Assembly: GCA_963969395.1 (NCBI GenBank)
Contig: OZ017796.1
Coordinates: forward strand, 33,346,243-33,410,242
DNA: 64,000 bases
Origin: Pseudoscleropodium purum
Taxonomy: Eukaryota; Streptophyta; Bryopsida; Hypnales; Brachytheciaceae
Direction of reading: 5' to 3'
The notes under the pieces are model-generated. The model was not told the DNA's origin, searched no databases, and worked only from the letters and a program-made list of their open reading frames with translations. A program made the position numbers and the translations under genes. Of the stretch, positions 23,296 through 36,443 are shown in pieces; positions within the stretch are counted from its first letter, which is position 1; each line of letters starts with the position of its first letter.

Positions 23296-26200
23296 TGAGT
23301 AGGAAACTGTAGTCTAAGGTTGGTTTAATTCACAAAACATCCAAGACTAAGTATAGAAGTGCAATGTTAAGGAATAGTCAAATAGTCTAACATTTGTGAC
23401 TAAAGTCACTTATTTTTCATTTTATAATAGAAATCATCTATCAATGTGTTTCAATTTTACAAAATCAAGTATTAACTCTTATTTCCAAGGATAAATTTAG
23501 TGGCTTGTCCTTATTAATGCTATTGGACAAATGAATGCTGTTCTGGTCCTATCTTGTATTTTACAAAAGGGTTACGACAATTTGTCAATGTTGACTAGCA
23601 TTTTGTCTTATGCATGCACTATCCAACCTCTAAATGAAATAATATATATAGATATAATAATAAGACTTCCTGAATTATTGGTCATAAATTTATCTTTTAT
23701 TTTTTTGGCAATTTGACCAATCACTACTTAGCTAGCCTAATTATTAGTTAGATGAGTAGCAAATTGGTCCCAATTCTAATGACGATTCGTCTCTAACTGA
23801 ATGCAATGAAATGAGTGTATAATGCAAGCTCCATACTTCATATCCTACACATCTTTAAACAATTAGTCCATAGTTCTCAAATTCCCAAAATGCAAGAATA
23901 AATTTTTCCTTTATTCACAATTTATCCAACTATATACATACATTTATAATTCAAAGATTTAAGACAATTTGCCTTTATATAAATTCCACTATTGTTCTAT
24001 AATTCAATAATCTCAATTATTTAATAAAAATTCTTTTAATATCCCTTCAAGGATACGTTAATTTCCAATTTCCATATTTAAATATAATAAGTCAATTTGC
24101 TTATGATTTGAATTTAATTTCATCAATTTGACACATTCAATTTGGATGTAACCACTCATTAAAAATTGCTCAACTTACACATTCTCATATCCTTCAATCA
24201 ATTAGCCTTTTACTCATTGGCAATAGGAATTACCTAACCTATGAAATGGCCTTTCCACATACATGTAAACTTTTGAAAGTTTTTCACATCCAATCATTCA
24301 CATGACATAGAAATATATTGCTATTAAAATTTTTATAAAGTTCTTTCATTGCTTTACTAAGCAATTTGCTTATTTAGCAATTTTAATAAGTTCTTCAAAT
24401 ACTCAAGTTCTCAATGCAAGTCTAACTATTCCAAAACAATTGTTTGTTCTATAATACAACATTTTCTCAATTATAAATTAACATCATTACACGCAATTTG
24501 ACATTGAAACTCAATCAACTTTTTTACTAAGATTTTATTATAAATTTTAAATTCAAAAAACTTTTATGATTCATCTTGAAACTCTATCCATCCTCAGCAT
24601 CTTCAAATATAGTTCTGAGCTTTGAAATTCACTAAGGCAATTTGATTGGTTCACCATTCTTTGAACATCTCACATCTACACCATTTGTCTATTTCAACTA
24701 AAATATCTATTCAATCACAATCTTTCACTTATATATTTTACACCCAATTTCTATAAGATGATTTGACAATTAGTCTCTCCATCATATATTCAAAAGCAGA
24801 CAATCTTAAATACTCAATCAATCTATAACAAATCGTCAACTTCACACAAGCTATTTGCTTCAGCAATACTCCCAATAACCTTGAGTTACTATCCAATTAG
24901 TTTATTTTCAAGACTATTTGCTTATACACAAAATCACACTAACTCAATCACAAGTTCTAATAAGTCAAGTGACAATTAGCTAGGCATTTTACATACAGAC
25001 AATCAAGTTTATCAATTATACAAGAATGTAGACAAATAGGTTTCACTTAATCAAAGCACACAATTAGTCAATTGCAAACATGAGGATATAGTCAACAGGA
25101 TTGACGAATCTCTACGTCCGCCCGAAAAAAGCGTCCGTAACCCGGACGTCCGAACGTTCGGACGCCAGCGGACGCAGCGTCCTTGCCACCGTCGGAAGGC
25201 GGATGGGCGGGGCGGGGTGGATGGCCCGAGGCGGACACCCAAATCGTACGGACCACATCAGTCCGCGTGTCGATCGGACGGCCATAACCGGGCGGACGGA
25301 CGGGGCGGACGGGCAGACAAGCGGATGGGGGATAGGCGGACGGGGCGGATAGGCGGACGCGAATGTCAACGGACGCTGCGGACATAGCCTCCGCGTCCGA
25401 ACATCCCGAACGTCCAATCGTCCTGTCAACCCTGATAGTCAATTAGCCTTCAACAAATTAACATATATGTCTGACCAATCCTTGGATTCAACCACTACAC
25501 ATACAAATTACTAGACTACAAACAAATTGAATCCAATCACTGCATTCACTCAAGAAACTTATAAGAAAAATTCAATTTTCCAAATTCCTAAAGAAAGATC
25601 CAATTCTTGGATCACACACACAAAGGCAAATTGCTACAAGACTAAAATTATATTGAAAGACTATACCCATACAAAATAGGCAAATTGGCAACAAAAGAAG
25701 ATTGAGTGAGTTGGGGGGAATTGTTGAAGGAGAATAATCACCAAATTGAAAATGACCTATTTAGTATAATAAATTTGTTCCAAGAGAGACGGTCAAGTAG
25801 GATTTTTATATGCTAAAAGGGTTTGGTACCCAAATATGATCTTTCTTCAATTATGTACTACAACACACAAGGAAAACTCCAAATAAAATCCATAGCTTAG
25901 GATTTCCAATTCCATACACCCCACTTGAATTTCCACATATGCCACTCATGCACATATACATACCAAGTAAATTCATAAAAATTTATCATATTAAGCAATA
26001 TTGGTGAGTATATCACCATTACAACTTGATTCAAAATTTTTAACAATTATTAATTACACTCTAGTATTGCATCCAATTAGCATCTTCTCAAACTATACTA
26101 ACTCCAACTTCAAATTTCAAATTTGCATCTCACACACTAACACAAATTCCATCATTTACTCTAGTAACATAAATAAAATAAATACAGAGTCATCATTTGG

Positions 26201-26729
26201 GCTGGGACTCCATTGGACTCTTCAACAATGGGTATATATCCAATTGAATTTTTGAACCCAATAGGAAATTGAGAAGACCAACCATAGCAACCAATTTGGC
26301 ATACCAAAATCATCAACCTATTGGAATATAATCCTATTCAACTAAACTATTGTCCAAGTAGACTATCAAACTACCAACTTAAAAAACTTAAACTACTAAT
26401 CTATATTTACACCATAACTGGATAATCTAACCACCAAATCAACCCACTTGCTACAAAAATAGAGATATTAACAAAACAAAAACAACTAGGCTAACTACAA
26501 AAATCTTGTGTCAACCTACCCAGTTATACTACCATATGAACAACTCGACATCCCAGACAATTTCCCATTGTCCATATATTGGCAATTTGTAAGGTTTACA
26601 TCTAATGTCAATTAGCCTCTAATTACTTTACTACAAGGAAATTCATGTGTCTATTTGTCTCTTTTTATACGACTCAGGGCAATTACTACTCAAGGCAATT
26701 AGTCCAAAAAATGAAAAATTTATCTATCT
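23296..26729. mobile_element. Unclassified 3.4-kb insertion in left arm
   Basis: Absent from the homologous right arm near 31.83 kb. Flanks are ATAGGAAAC (ending 23295) and ATAGAAAC (ending 26737), which could be an imperfect 8-9 bp target duplication. I found no terminal inverted repeats or transposase. The inside is very AT-rich and crowded with variants of GRCAATTTGYC and GRCAATTAGYC, more than 25 copies. It also hosts the hAT-type element at 25096-25434. It could be a Mutator-like or other non-autonomous element, or several merged insertions. Confidence 0.5.
25096..25434 (+). mobile_element. Non-autonomous hAT-type element, copy 1 (339 bp)
   Basis: Starts CAGGATTGAC and ends GTCAACCCTG, giving 10-bp terminal inverted repeats with one mismatch. 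It is flanked by a perfect 8-bp duplication, ATAGTCAA (25088-25095 and 25435-25442). CAGGG-like ends plus an 8-bp duplication are hAT hallmarks. The interior is strikingly GC-rich, with dense GGACGG/GTCCGT words, in an otherwise AT-rich region. Open frames on both strands here are by-products of that composition. Confidence 0.88.
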
Positions 26730-28356
26730 ATAGAAACACATCCCTACTAGGATATGTATACAATATACAATTAAAGGAGTGAACGATATTATATATAAAA
26801 ATAACAATAGATGTATTTCAAATTGTTAGTTGAGAATGTGGTCATTTCTCTTGATACTATTCTATAGGCACTAAAAGGACAACTTCTAAAAAATCAAGAC
26901 TTACTGGCACTTTGTACAATATATTTGAAATTGAAAACAAAGACAATAATATAATTCTCATTTTTTTTCTAATTTCAATTTTAAGATCTCAATTTAGACA
27001 TAAAAATAGCTAGAAAGAAAATGTACATTAACCCCTAAAGTCCCATTGTTCCCTCCTGAGACAAATGAAAGCTCTAGCAAATTCATGTGATCTCATATTT
27101 TGTCAGAGATTTGTGAAACATTTTTTGAAGATAAAAAACTAATAAATTTTTTAGAAATATGATTTTTATTCCAAATAGTGCTTAGGAGTAAAAAATTATA
27201 CCAACTCAAGCTCAAATTTTAAGTCACATGTAGAAAACAAAAAACACAAAAAATTTAAAATAAAATTTAGAAATAATTGTTACTCATATATTATACTTTT
27301 GTTTACATAGAAAGCTTTTATTCATTCTATTTTGGTTAGTGATGAGAAAATTGTGGAAGTTTTTGTTTTATGGGCAATCATAGAAACTTCTTAAGGAAAT
27401 AATGTATTGGATTTGAATGGTTTTGAATCCAAGTTTTACATTTTTCAAAAAAAGGTTCTACAATGCTTAATAGGATTGTTAGAACAATATCACCTTTGGA
27501 ATTGGTGTATTAATGTGCCCCATCTTAGAACAATTTAGTTTTTCTCATACCCACTTTTAATTTACAATTGTTTTAAGAATAAAAATAAAATTTAGGCAAA
27601 AAATCCCTAGACTTTCTCCTTGATTCGTAAACATTCTTTTTTCTGCAATTATTGAAGGACTTCTGAGGAATTGCCACTCAACAAATTTCTTGGCACTTCA
27701 AGACATTCTTCTTTGAAGGCATCGGCATGAAAAATCATCCTTTAGGCAATATAAATTGGAATAAAAATAAATCAATAAAATTTCTCTTGCTTTTTATTAT
27801 TAAAATATGATAACTCTATTTGGATTGTAGGAAAAGACGTTTTTGAAATATTGATGAGTTTGTAGATGCTTTATTATTTTCAATGGAATCATAGTAATAC
27901 AAGGGACATAAGTCCTTCCTTAAGTGGACTCAAGTTTTTATTTTGGATATGCTAATTTCCAACCCTAGTAGTTACATCACACAAAAAGATGGAAATTGAA
28001 TCTTTTGATTCTTATTGAATTTTGAAGTTGAGATACTCTCAAGAGCACACAATGAAAACAAAAACCTTTCTACCTATAGCGTGTAGATCTCGCAAATAAT
28101 AACAAATTTGAATTAAAATCCAAAATTACATATTTGTGAATCACAGAGTCCAAGATTTAGAAAGTGCTTAGGTAGTCTTGCAATTTCATGACCATTCATG
28201 TGTCCACATTGATCAACTATGAACTACTAATAGAATATTTGAAGTTTGTAAATTCCTATAGAATTTATTATGTAGCCAATTAAACATACCACCATTTTCA
28301 ATATGCGGTGTTCAAATTCCTATGATACTTGGCTATCCTATCATTGTACTACCATT
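26730..28356. other. Gene-free inner left arm
   Basis: AT-rich sequence that is the inverted counterpart of about 30035-31830. I see no gene, RNA or additional insertion with clear ends. Confidence 0.6.
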
Positions 28357-28552
28357 CACTATAACAAATCTATGTTTTAGATGCCAGATATTCGGTGACA
28401 TCCAATGTAATAAAGAGTATTTTTTTGTCAACAATAACGTCCGCCATAACATCAAGATGTTATGGTGGGCAATATTGTTGAAATAAAAACACAAGTTGTT
28501 ACATTGGATGTCAGTTAAAATCTATCATCTAAAACATAGATTTCTTGTAGTG
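28357..28552. mobile_element. Small CACTA-type MITE, 196 bp, inner end of left arm
   Basis: Starts CACTATAACAAATCTATG and ends CATAGATTTCTTGTAGTG. Subterminal arms (GACATCCAATGTAA with TTACATTGGATGTC) and a central CATAACATCAAGATGTTATG hairpin make it fold almost completely. The flanking 3-bp duplication is ATT (28354-28356 and 28553-28555), as expected for CACTA-type insertion. Confidence 0.8.
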
Positions 28553-29240
28553 ATTACTTTAAGCCATCACAATTAGAGCTTATTATAACCAAAAAGAATA
28601 AAAAAACAAAAATAGAGTCAATATATTGTGAACTTGTGACACCCTACTTACTACCAATGAATCAGTGGTCAAGAATGGATGCTTCTATTATAAAATAGAT
28701 TTTTTTTTATCAATCATAAGTATATGAGAACCACTACGATAGATGCTCCTTCAAATCTTGGTAATGCGGATAGACTTGCCTTCATGAAAGAGCATTTTTT
28801 GGAGCAACATCCTTAATTGAAGAGACCAATTGTCCCGACATGTGCTGAATGTAATTCCTAAGCTGCAAGACCAAACTCAAATGTGGGTGCAATTGTAATC
28901 TTTTAAGAATCCTATTGAATAGCAAAGATCTTGATGAGAAAACACTCTCTGTTGTGATGAATATGTCAAAAAGGGCATACTTACTACAATATGATAGTGA
29001 TCATTTGTAAGAGTATTCTCGAACCACACTGCAGAGATCATCAAAATTGTCAAGTACTTATTTGGTGCTTCAAGCTTCAGCTTCTTCACTTGCTCAATCC
29101 TTGTTTTTGCTTAAGATTTCTAATAAACGAGTCATTTGAAAGATTTCATTATGAGTACACAAAAGAAAAGAATTAATTAGACTACCTCCATTCACATGGA
29201 CAAAACTTGAATCTACTAAATTAAAATTTAGGTGACATCC
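28553..29240. other. Palindrome spacer, left part
   Basis: Single-copy sequence between the two arms and before the solo LTR. Short open stretches exist but no recognised protein. Before the LTR inserted, the spacer would have been about 0.69 kb. Confidence 0.6.
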
Positions 29241-29458
29241 TGTTGCGGACGGCAATTCTTGGACGGAACCAAGATCAGATTTGAGGGGATATCTCAAACA
29301 GAGACAAGAACAAGCTAGAAGTGAGGGGATTCCTCACACATGACTCAGAACGTGCTTCAAGATGAGAAAACTAGAAGATGTATTGATAACATGAAGTTAA
29401 AGAATGATTGGGTACAACTGGTGTTGAAGAGAGTGAAGGACAATGGCCCTCGACTCTC

Positions 29459-29466
29459 TATTTATA
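29459..29466 (-). promoter_or_regulatory. TATA box of the solo LTR
   Basis: Minus-strand reading is GTATAAATAGAGAG, a canonical plant TATA box. Transcription would start about 30 bases further, near 29430, leaving the heat-shock-element-like repeats upstream in U3. Confidence 0.55.
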
Positions 29467-29524
29467 CTAGACTAAGGAACCTTCCGGAATAAGGCCTTGG
29501 AAACCTTTGGAAATATCCGTAGGT

Positions 29525-29705
29525 CTTTCCGGAAGCTTGTGGAAGCTTCCAGAAATTAGGAAGATCTAGTGGAACCTTCTGGAAGCTTGTAGAAGCTTTC
29601 GGAAACTAGTGGAACCAAATGGAACCTTCCGGAAGCTTGTGGAAGCTTCCAAAAACTAGTAGAACTAAGTAGAACCTTCCGGAAGCTTATGGAAGCTTCC
29701 GGAAA
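29525..29705 (-). promoter_or_regulatory. Four 50-bp repeats with heat-shock-element-like arrays
   Basis: Units begin at about 29525, 29575, 29624 and 29675 (spacing 50, 49, 51). Each carries TTCCGGAAGCTTGTGGAAGC followed by TTCC or a near variant. This gives GAA and TTC triplets phased every 5 bp, as in heat-shock-factor sites. A partial unit lies at 29477-29489. Binding by heat-shock factors is an inference from the motif only. Confidence 0.6.
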
Positions 29706-29882
29706 CAAATAGAAACTAATAAAGACTATTGGAATCTACTAGAATCATTGGAAACAACTTGTACACTAGGCCACCGTTTTTGAAAAGATTCTTAAGAGGC
29801 ATCCTTGTTGCAAAGGCGGTGGAGACTCTATTAGGGACGAAACTACTAGATAAGGCCCGGTATGGCACGTCCGTGACACATC

Positions 29883-30034
29883 CACTATAACAACTTATTC
29901 TTTTTTATGTCAATAATATTGTTCACCGTAACATCTTGATGTTATGGCGAACGTTATTGTTGACATAAAAATACTTGTTATTACATTGGATGTCACTGAA
30001 TATCCAACATCTAAAACATAGATTTGTTATAGTG
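29883..30034. mobile_element. Truncated partner of the 28357-28552 MITE, inner end of right arm
   Basis: Reverse complement begins CACTATAACAAATCTATG and follows the left copy through the central hairpin. It then lacks the second subterminal segment and ends TTGTTATAGTG. It sits at the mirrored position, so the MITE predates the inverted duplication or entered before the arms were copied. Confidence 0.7.
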
Positions 30035-32899
30035 AATGGTAGTAGCACAACATGATAGCCAAATGTCCTAGGAATTTGAACACTGCATATTGAAAATTGT
30101 GGCATGTTTAATTGGCTGTATAATAAACTCTATAAGAATTTACAAACTTCAAATATTGTATTAATAATTCATAGTTGATCAATGTAAACACATGAATGGT
30201 CATGAAATTGCAAGATTGTCCAATCACTCTCTAAATCTTAGACTCAAAGATTCACAAATTTGTAGTTTTGAATTTTAATTCAAATTTGTTACCATCTGCA
30301 AGATCTACAAGCTCAAAGTAGAAAAAAAAATTTGTTTTCATTATGTGCTCTTGAGGATATCTCAACTTCAAAATTCAATATAAGTTAAAAGATTTAGTTT
30401 GCATCTTTTTGTATGATGTAATTGCTAAGGTTGGAAACTTGCATACCCAAAATCAAAAATTGAATCCACTTAAGAAAAGACTTATATCCTTGGCATTTAT
30501 TTGATTCCATTGAAAATAATAAAACACCTATAAATTCATCAAAGTTTCAAAAATGCTTTTTCCAACAATCCAAACAGGGTTCTTATTTTGTGATAATAAT
30601 AATAAGCAAGAGAAATTTTATTGACTTATTTTTATTCCAATTTTTATGGCCTAATTGCCTAAAGGATGATTTTTCATGCTAACTCCTTCAATGAAGAATG
30701 TTTTGAAATGCCAAGAAATTTGTTGAGTGGCAAATCCTCACATGTCCTTTAATAGTTGTAGAAAAAAATGTTTAAGAATCAAAGGGAAAGTCTAGAAATT
30801 TTTTTCTCTAACTTTATTTTCATTTTTTAAAACATTGCAAATTAGAAATGGGTATGAGATTGATAGAAAAATTAAATCATTCTAAGATAGGAAACACCAA
30901 GACAATAATTCCAAAGGTGATATTGTTCTAGCAATTCTACTAAGCATTGTAGAATTATTTTTTTTGGAAAATGTAAAAATTTGATACAAAACCATTCAAA
31001 TCCAATACATTATTTCTTTAAGAAGTTTCTATGATTGCCAACAAAACAAAAAGTTCCATAACTTTCTCATCACTAATTCAAATAGAATGAATAAAAGCTT
31101 TCCATATAAATAAAAATGCAATATACAAGTAACAATTATTTTTAAATTTTATTTAAAAAATGTTGTGTTTTTTGTTTTCTATATGTGACTTAAAATTTGA
31201 GCTTAGATTGGTATAATTTTTATTCCCAAGCACCAGTTGAAATAAAAATCATATTTCTAAAAAGCTAATATGTTTTTTTATCTTCAAAAACTGTTTCACA
31301 AATCTTTGACAAGATATAAGATTACATGAATTTGTTAGAACGTTCATTTGTCTTAGGAGGGAACAATGGGACTTTAGGGGTTAATGCAATTTTTCTTTCC
31401 AGCTAGTTTTATGTTTAAATTGAGATCTTAGAATTGAAATTGGAAAAAAAATGAGAATTCTATTTTTGTCTTTGTTTTCAATTTCAAATATACTCCACAA
31501 AGTCTCAATAGATCTTGATTTTTTAGAAGTTGTCCTCTTAGTGCCTATAGTATAGTATCAAGGGATGTGACAACGTTCTTGACCAACAATTTGAAATATG
31601 TCTATCAAATATTTTATTAAAATGGCACCATTTTTCTGCCATTTTTTTGTTAATTTTCTAAGATTGGTATAGATTTCAGACCCTGAAACCTTGAAATCTA
31701 GGACATGTATACACTTCAGATCGCACATCCTGAACCTAAAAGTACCAAGTTTGTAGAACACTACTATTTTGACAAAATATTCGTTGTCTGTTTTTGTTTG
31801 TATATACAATATATTTCACCCTCTAATTGTCTGTTGCATACATATCCTAGTAAGGATAGGTTTCCAATGAAATTTTTATTATCATCAATGGTGCTTCTTT
31901 AAGATTATAATGTTTGTATAAACTATATATTAAAGATGAAGAACTAGATTAAGAAAGGTGTCCCAATTCAATGAATAACAAGTAGGTCAATGAATGAAGC
32001 AAATTTATCAAAAGTAAAGGTGCACCAATGAATGTCAATGCGTTCCACTATCCTCCAAAAAAATTCATTGATTTTGGAATTCACAATTGTCTAAAGCACA
32101 TGGTTTTTGACAAAGAATTATATAGAGAATTGAACATTCACTTACAAGTAGTGTCATGATGTGGCCAATCTACTAGTTGAAGTAGTGTAGTGTTAAGAGG
32201 TCTTATTAGTTGTTGGTTGATAATTGGTTCATTAGTAGTTGATATTAAAGTTATAAAAGTCAAGGCTAGCTGGTGGCTAACCACCTAAGGTTGGACTTGG
32301 ATGCTTAGAAAGAAGGACTAGTCCTTGTCTCTCTCTTGTTTCTTTTGGTGTTTTTGAGGTAGACAATGCACTTGAAGTGCTAAGTTGTATGCGAGATTGT
32401 ATGTTTGGTGATGTTTTATTGGTGAAAAAAGCATTTATGTGAAGACACTAGAAGGAAGGTGTTTTTTTTTGGACATGTATAGTAACATGGCTTGATGTTT
32501 AGTATAGCTTCAGACATGTAGATTGTGGATGGGCAAAAAAATCTATCAAGATCAACATGAAAAAAATACAAGAACATCTAAAAAAACATGCCATGTTTTT
32601 AGAGAAACATTACAAGAAACATGGTTAAAAAAAGTACCCAAAGTGTGCCATGTAGCAACCACATAAGTGCCATGCAAGTAGGCAATGCTACATAGGATTT
32701 TTTTTCATTTGACCTGAATTTGAAGTGGCAGTTGACATTGCAGTTGACATGATGTTTGTTGAAAATTTTCATATTGTTTTTGGTGACATCAATTTAGATG
32801 TCTATAAGAATTTGAATACTATTTTTAGCAACATCAATTTTGATCTCTAGACATTTTTTGAGATATTTCTTGAGACATCGATTTAGATGTTAGCTTAGA

Positions 32900-32998
32900 T
32901 GTATGCCAGATACAATACATTATATACTATACACAACATATTGTACACTATATACAATACATTATACACCATACATTGTACACAATACACCATATTGT
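32900..32998. repeat. ACAATACATTATA-type simple repeat
   Basis: Low-complexity run of TATACAATACATTATACAC-like words inside the CACTA element. Confidence 0.65.
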
Positions 32999-33164
32999 CA
33001 ATATTATTGAAAGACTTGTAAAGCCTTATTATAAGTAATTTGGCATGAGAAGGCATGTTATTTATGCAAGAAGGGTGGTAGGAGGGAAGACAAACTATAT
33101 GGGACATCTGAAATGTAATTTTTTAGTATTAAAAACAGAATTTTAGATTTAAGTATTATGATGA

Positions 33165-33310
33165 ATATGATGTTGTCTTGCAAAAAACATCTAAATGTTA
33201 CAAAAGATGTCTTAGTAGACATCACAAAAAACATCTTGACGTCACAGAGGATGTCTTTATTGACATTATAAAAAACATTTACATGCGACATATGACATCT
33301 TAGTTGACAT
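33165..33310. repeat. Tandem repeat, about 44 bp unit, 3-4 copies
   Basis: Units run GATGTCTT..GACAT..AAAAAACAT, degenerate. Related GACATCAATTTAGATGTC words occur upstream at 32785 and 32877, so a larger decayed array is likely. It lies inside the CACTA element. Confidence 0.55.
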
Positions 33311-36300
33311 CTACTATGACAATGTTAAAAATTCTAAGATGGCATTAAAGCATGCTGATGTGGCATGTCACTTTATCCTCTTTGGGCACCATATTACTCA
33401 AATGCCGATGCAAGTGCCCTTTTTTGGAAAAAAAATGCTATGTGGTTTGCTTTCACCTATTTTTTTCATGTAGTCACCATTTTTCCTTAGCCCCTAAGAA
33501 TTTTTAGAAACTCACTTGCAATCAAATCTTAAACCCTTGCTAATGTATGTAAGTCATTTGTAGTCTTTCTATCATTCTTTTTGTCCCTGGTCAAATCCAA
33601 AATGTTGGTCCCAACTAAAATTGTAAGCTTCAAGAATTTTCTCAATTTCTTTAAATGTATTATACATCTTGTGAAATCAAATATCTATTGTGATTTTCCG
33701 TACAAGATGTATTTCACACCACGCTAATTTAAAAGAGCCCTCAACAATAGAAAATGAAGATTTGCAATTAACACCTTTGCACAATTGCACAAAATGTTGA
33801 ATTGAAAAATTATAATCATTCATCATCAAAATCAAATGTTCAATGTTGAAGCTACACTTCAAGAAGACATTACTCTTAAAAATAACTAATTAAAATTGAG
33901 GTTACTTTAGGATTTATTTTATTTAAAATGTAACCAAAAAAAAATTATTCTTTTTCCCACATGCAATTGTTGAACCTCATACCTAATTAAGATGTGAATG
34001 TGTGGATAAAATTTCAAAATTCATGAGTGCTCATTCTACAAAATATCCGCATTTGTTGTAGAGAAAACAATTTTCTCTACATATTGCAGAATTAGCTTGT
34101 TTGACTTTAAACATTTGTAACTTTAATTTTGTGCAGTATTGGGTTTGAGTCATTAATCATTATAGTATAGAATTCAGTTGAGAGTCTTAAAAGAAAAAAA
34201 TCAATTAAAAAACATTAAACTTTTATGCATTTGAATATTATTCAATAGAGGTAGGTACAAGGTAGAAACTTAATCCAAATTAATACATTAGAAGAGTTTT
34301 GGGGGGTCCAAAAGCTTGTTTTGGGCCTGTTCCTCCATAGTTGTTTCCCGTAGCGAGGAGAATGACCCACTATCAAAATTTTCTTTTTCATAAAAAAAAA
34401 AAAAAAAAATTAGTCTCCAAATGCAAAAAAAAAAATTTAAAACAAAACAAAACAAACTTTTTTTTTGGGTCAATGATGTGGCAGGGTCTCGGCCACATTA
34501 GACCGTTGCACCAAACCTGTTTCCTGCATTTGCAGGCTGTGATAACTTGTAGGCATCTAAAGGCCCCAAAAATCTTATAATGGTATGTCTAAAATGGAAT
34601 TAATACTTAAAGGACCATGGGATTTAAGGTAGGTATCTACGAGCTCAAATTTTTTTTTCTTTTCTGAATTTTCTTTTGAAGATAAAGAAATGGATTAGCT
34701 TCATGGAAAAAAAAGTTATGTCCAAATAAGCTCATAATAGGAGACAAAAGGCAGCAAAAAAAACTCAAACATTTTAATTTTAAATTTAAAAAAACTTCCC
34801 TAATACATAATATTTTTGTGTGAATGTATAGCTTTGGTTTATTCCATTTGAATTTTCTTTTGTGAAAGTTATGGAAAATCTTGTTTTTTGAACAATTAGA
34901 GCATTTTCTTCAAAAATAACTTATAAGATTCATTTCTAAATGCAATTTTTACAATTTTTCAAGAAAAAAGGTCCACATGATTTATCTTGCTTGCTAGAAT
35001 ACTCTCACCATTGGAATTAGTGCATTTTAATTCCATTCTTGAGCTATTAATAATTGAAATTTTCCTTCTATCTCTTACTTACTTCTATTCAACAATTTTT
35101 TAAAGAATAGAAATTAAGTTTTTTTTAATATTCTGGATTTTTCTTAAGCTCTCAATTCTATTTTATACCATAAAGATTTAAAGTGCAAAATTCCATAGTG
35201 CAAAAAATTAAACTTAAAAATGTTTGAAAGACAGAAGAAAGGAGGGTTTGAAACATTCTACAAAATAATTGATACTCTTCTAGCACAAAAGAATTATGAA
35301 TGCAGATGAGGAATCAATAAATACCTTTACCGACAACCATGTTGCTATTAATAATGCTGAAACATATATTACACACATTCCATTCCATCCAACACCATGT
35401 GGATCATAAGATATAAGCCTTCACATCCACTATAACCATTTCTCTAATTCTATAAAAAAAAAATGGGCAGCTACACTTAACAAGCTCACTTTCCTCAGGA
35501 AAAATGACCAAAATGGTGTTGCTTCTACAGATTCTTTTTGTAGACAAGTTGGACAAATGCTTGAAAATTTTCAAATCATTTGGAATACTAGAATATATAG
35601 AGGGAAAAAATAGTAAGAAAGTAATAGAAGATAATGATTTGACATTTTAAATTATTTAGAATTTAAACATGGTATTGGAAAATGCCAATCTCAATGCTTG
35701 AAATGTTGTAATAGAGAATTTTCATCCTAGGATTTTTTTTCCTTAAAAAAAATATAGAAAATTTGATAACATGAAGGAATTAAAAAAAAAATTAGTAGGG
35801 AATCCATAACAACCCACACCCTCTAAATCCTCATAACTTTTGATTTGTTGACAAAAATGGAATGATTCAAACCTGTCCTTGTATATATAATCAATTTCAA
35901 ATTTTACTTAATGAAAAAATTTATTTTTCCTTATTTGCCCCAAATGCCCAATTATGGAAAAAATAAATATACTAGGCTATAACTTTTGACTCCTATTACC
36001 AAATGTCATTACGATTGTTGCATACAAAAGATATCCTCATCCATAGCTTCTATTAAAAATTTTGCCTAAAATATGCAATTTGCTGGTTACAATGGCATGC
36101 ACAAAATTTCTATACAACTAAAAAATGCAGTCCAATCTTCTAGGGCTAACTCCAAAAATTGTTCTGGCACTAGAATTTTTTTCAGTACAACTAAGTAGAA
36201 GACAGAAGATCCATCTAAATGAATTACATGTCTAAAATGGAAATAACCCATAAAAGAACTTTTTTCCTTAAGGTAACAAAGGGCATATAGATTCAATACG

Positions 36301-36443
36301 TGTGGGCCAAAATTCTACTCTCTTCTTGGAATCGTTTTTTAAACGTACAAAAGTTGATTTGTTCTGTGATTATATGATTCTTTTATATTTGGTGCTCAAA
36401 AAAAAAGGCATGCCCAAATAAGCATATAGTATAGGGTAGGGGA

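Larger units (their letters stand above)
20998..28552. repeat. Palindrome arm, left, inner diverged part (interrupted)
   Basis: Homologous segments are 20998-21235, 22329-23295 and 26738-28552. They match right-arm segments within 38103-38676 and 29883-32445 in inverted orientation, at roughly 80-85 percent by eye. Left-specific insertions interrupt the match: a CACTA-type element at 21236-22328 and an unclassified 3.4-kb insertion at 23296-26729. No gene is seen in the whole arm. Confidence 0.8.
29241..29878 (-). mobile_element. Solo LTR of an LTR retrotransposon (638 bp)
   Basis: Ends are TGTTGCGGAC and GTCCGTGACA, that is TG..CA with 8 of 10 terminal bases inverted-repeated. It is flanked by a 5-bp duplication CATCC (29236-29240 and 29879-29883). 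No internal retrotransposon sequence adjoins it, so it is a solo LTR left by recombination between two LTRs. The minus strand has a TATAAATA box (29466 to 29459) preceded by four 50-bp repeats, so the transcribed direction is probably minus. Confidence 0.85.

Noticed and set aside
22700..24900. CRISPR-like regularly spaced repeats
   Set aside because: The CAATTTG/CAATTAG words are short and irregularly spaced, and this is a plant nuclear sequence; no direct repeats with unique spacers exist.
25051..25442. Open frames of 63-116 codons in the GC-rich block (also 45798-46276)
   Set aside because: They lie in the non-autonomous hAT-type elements and result from GGACGG-type repeats without stop codons.
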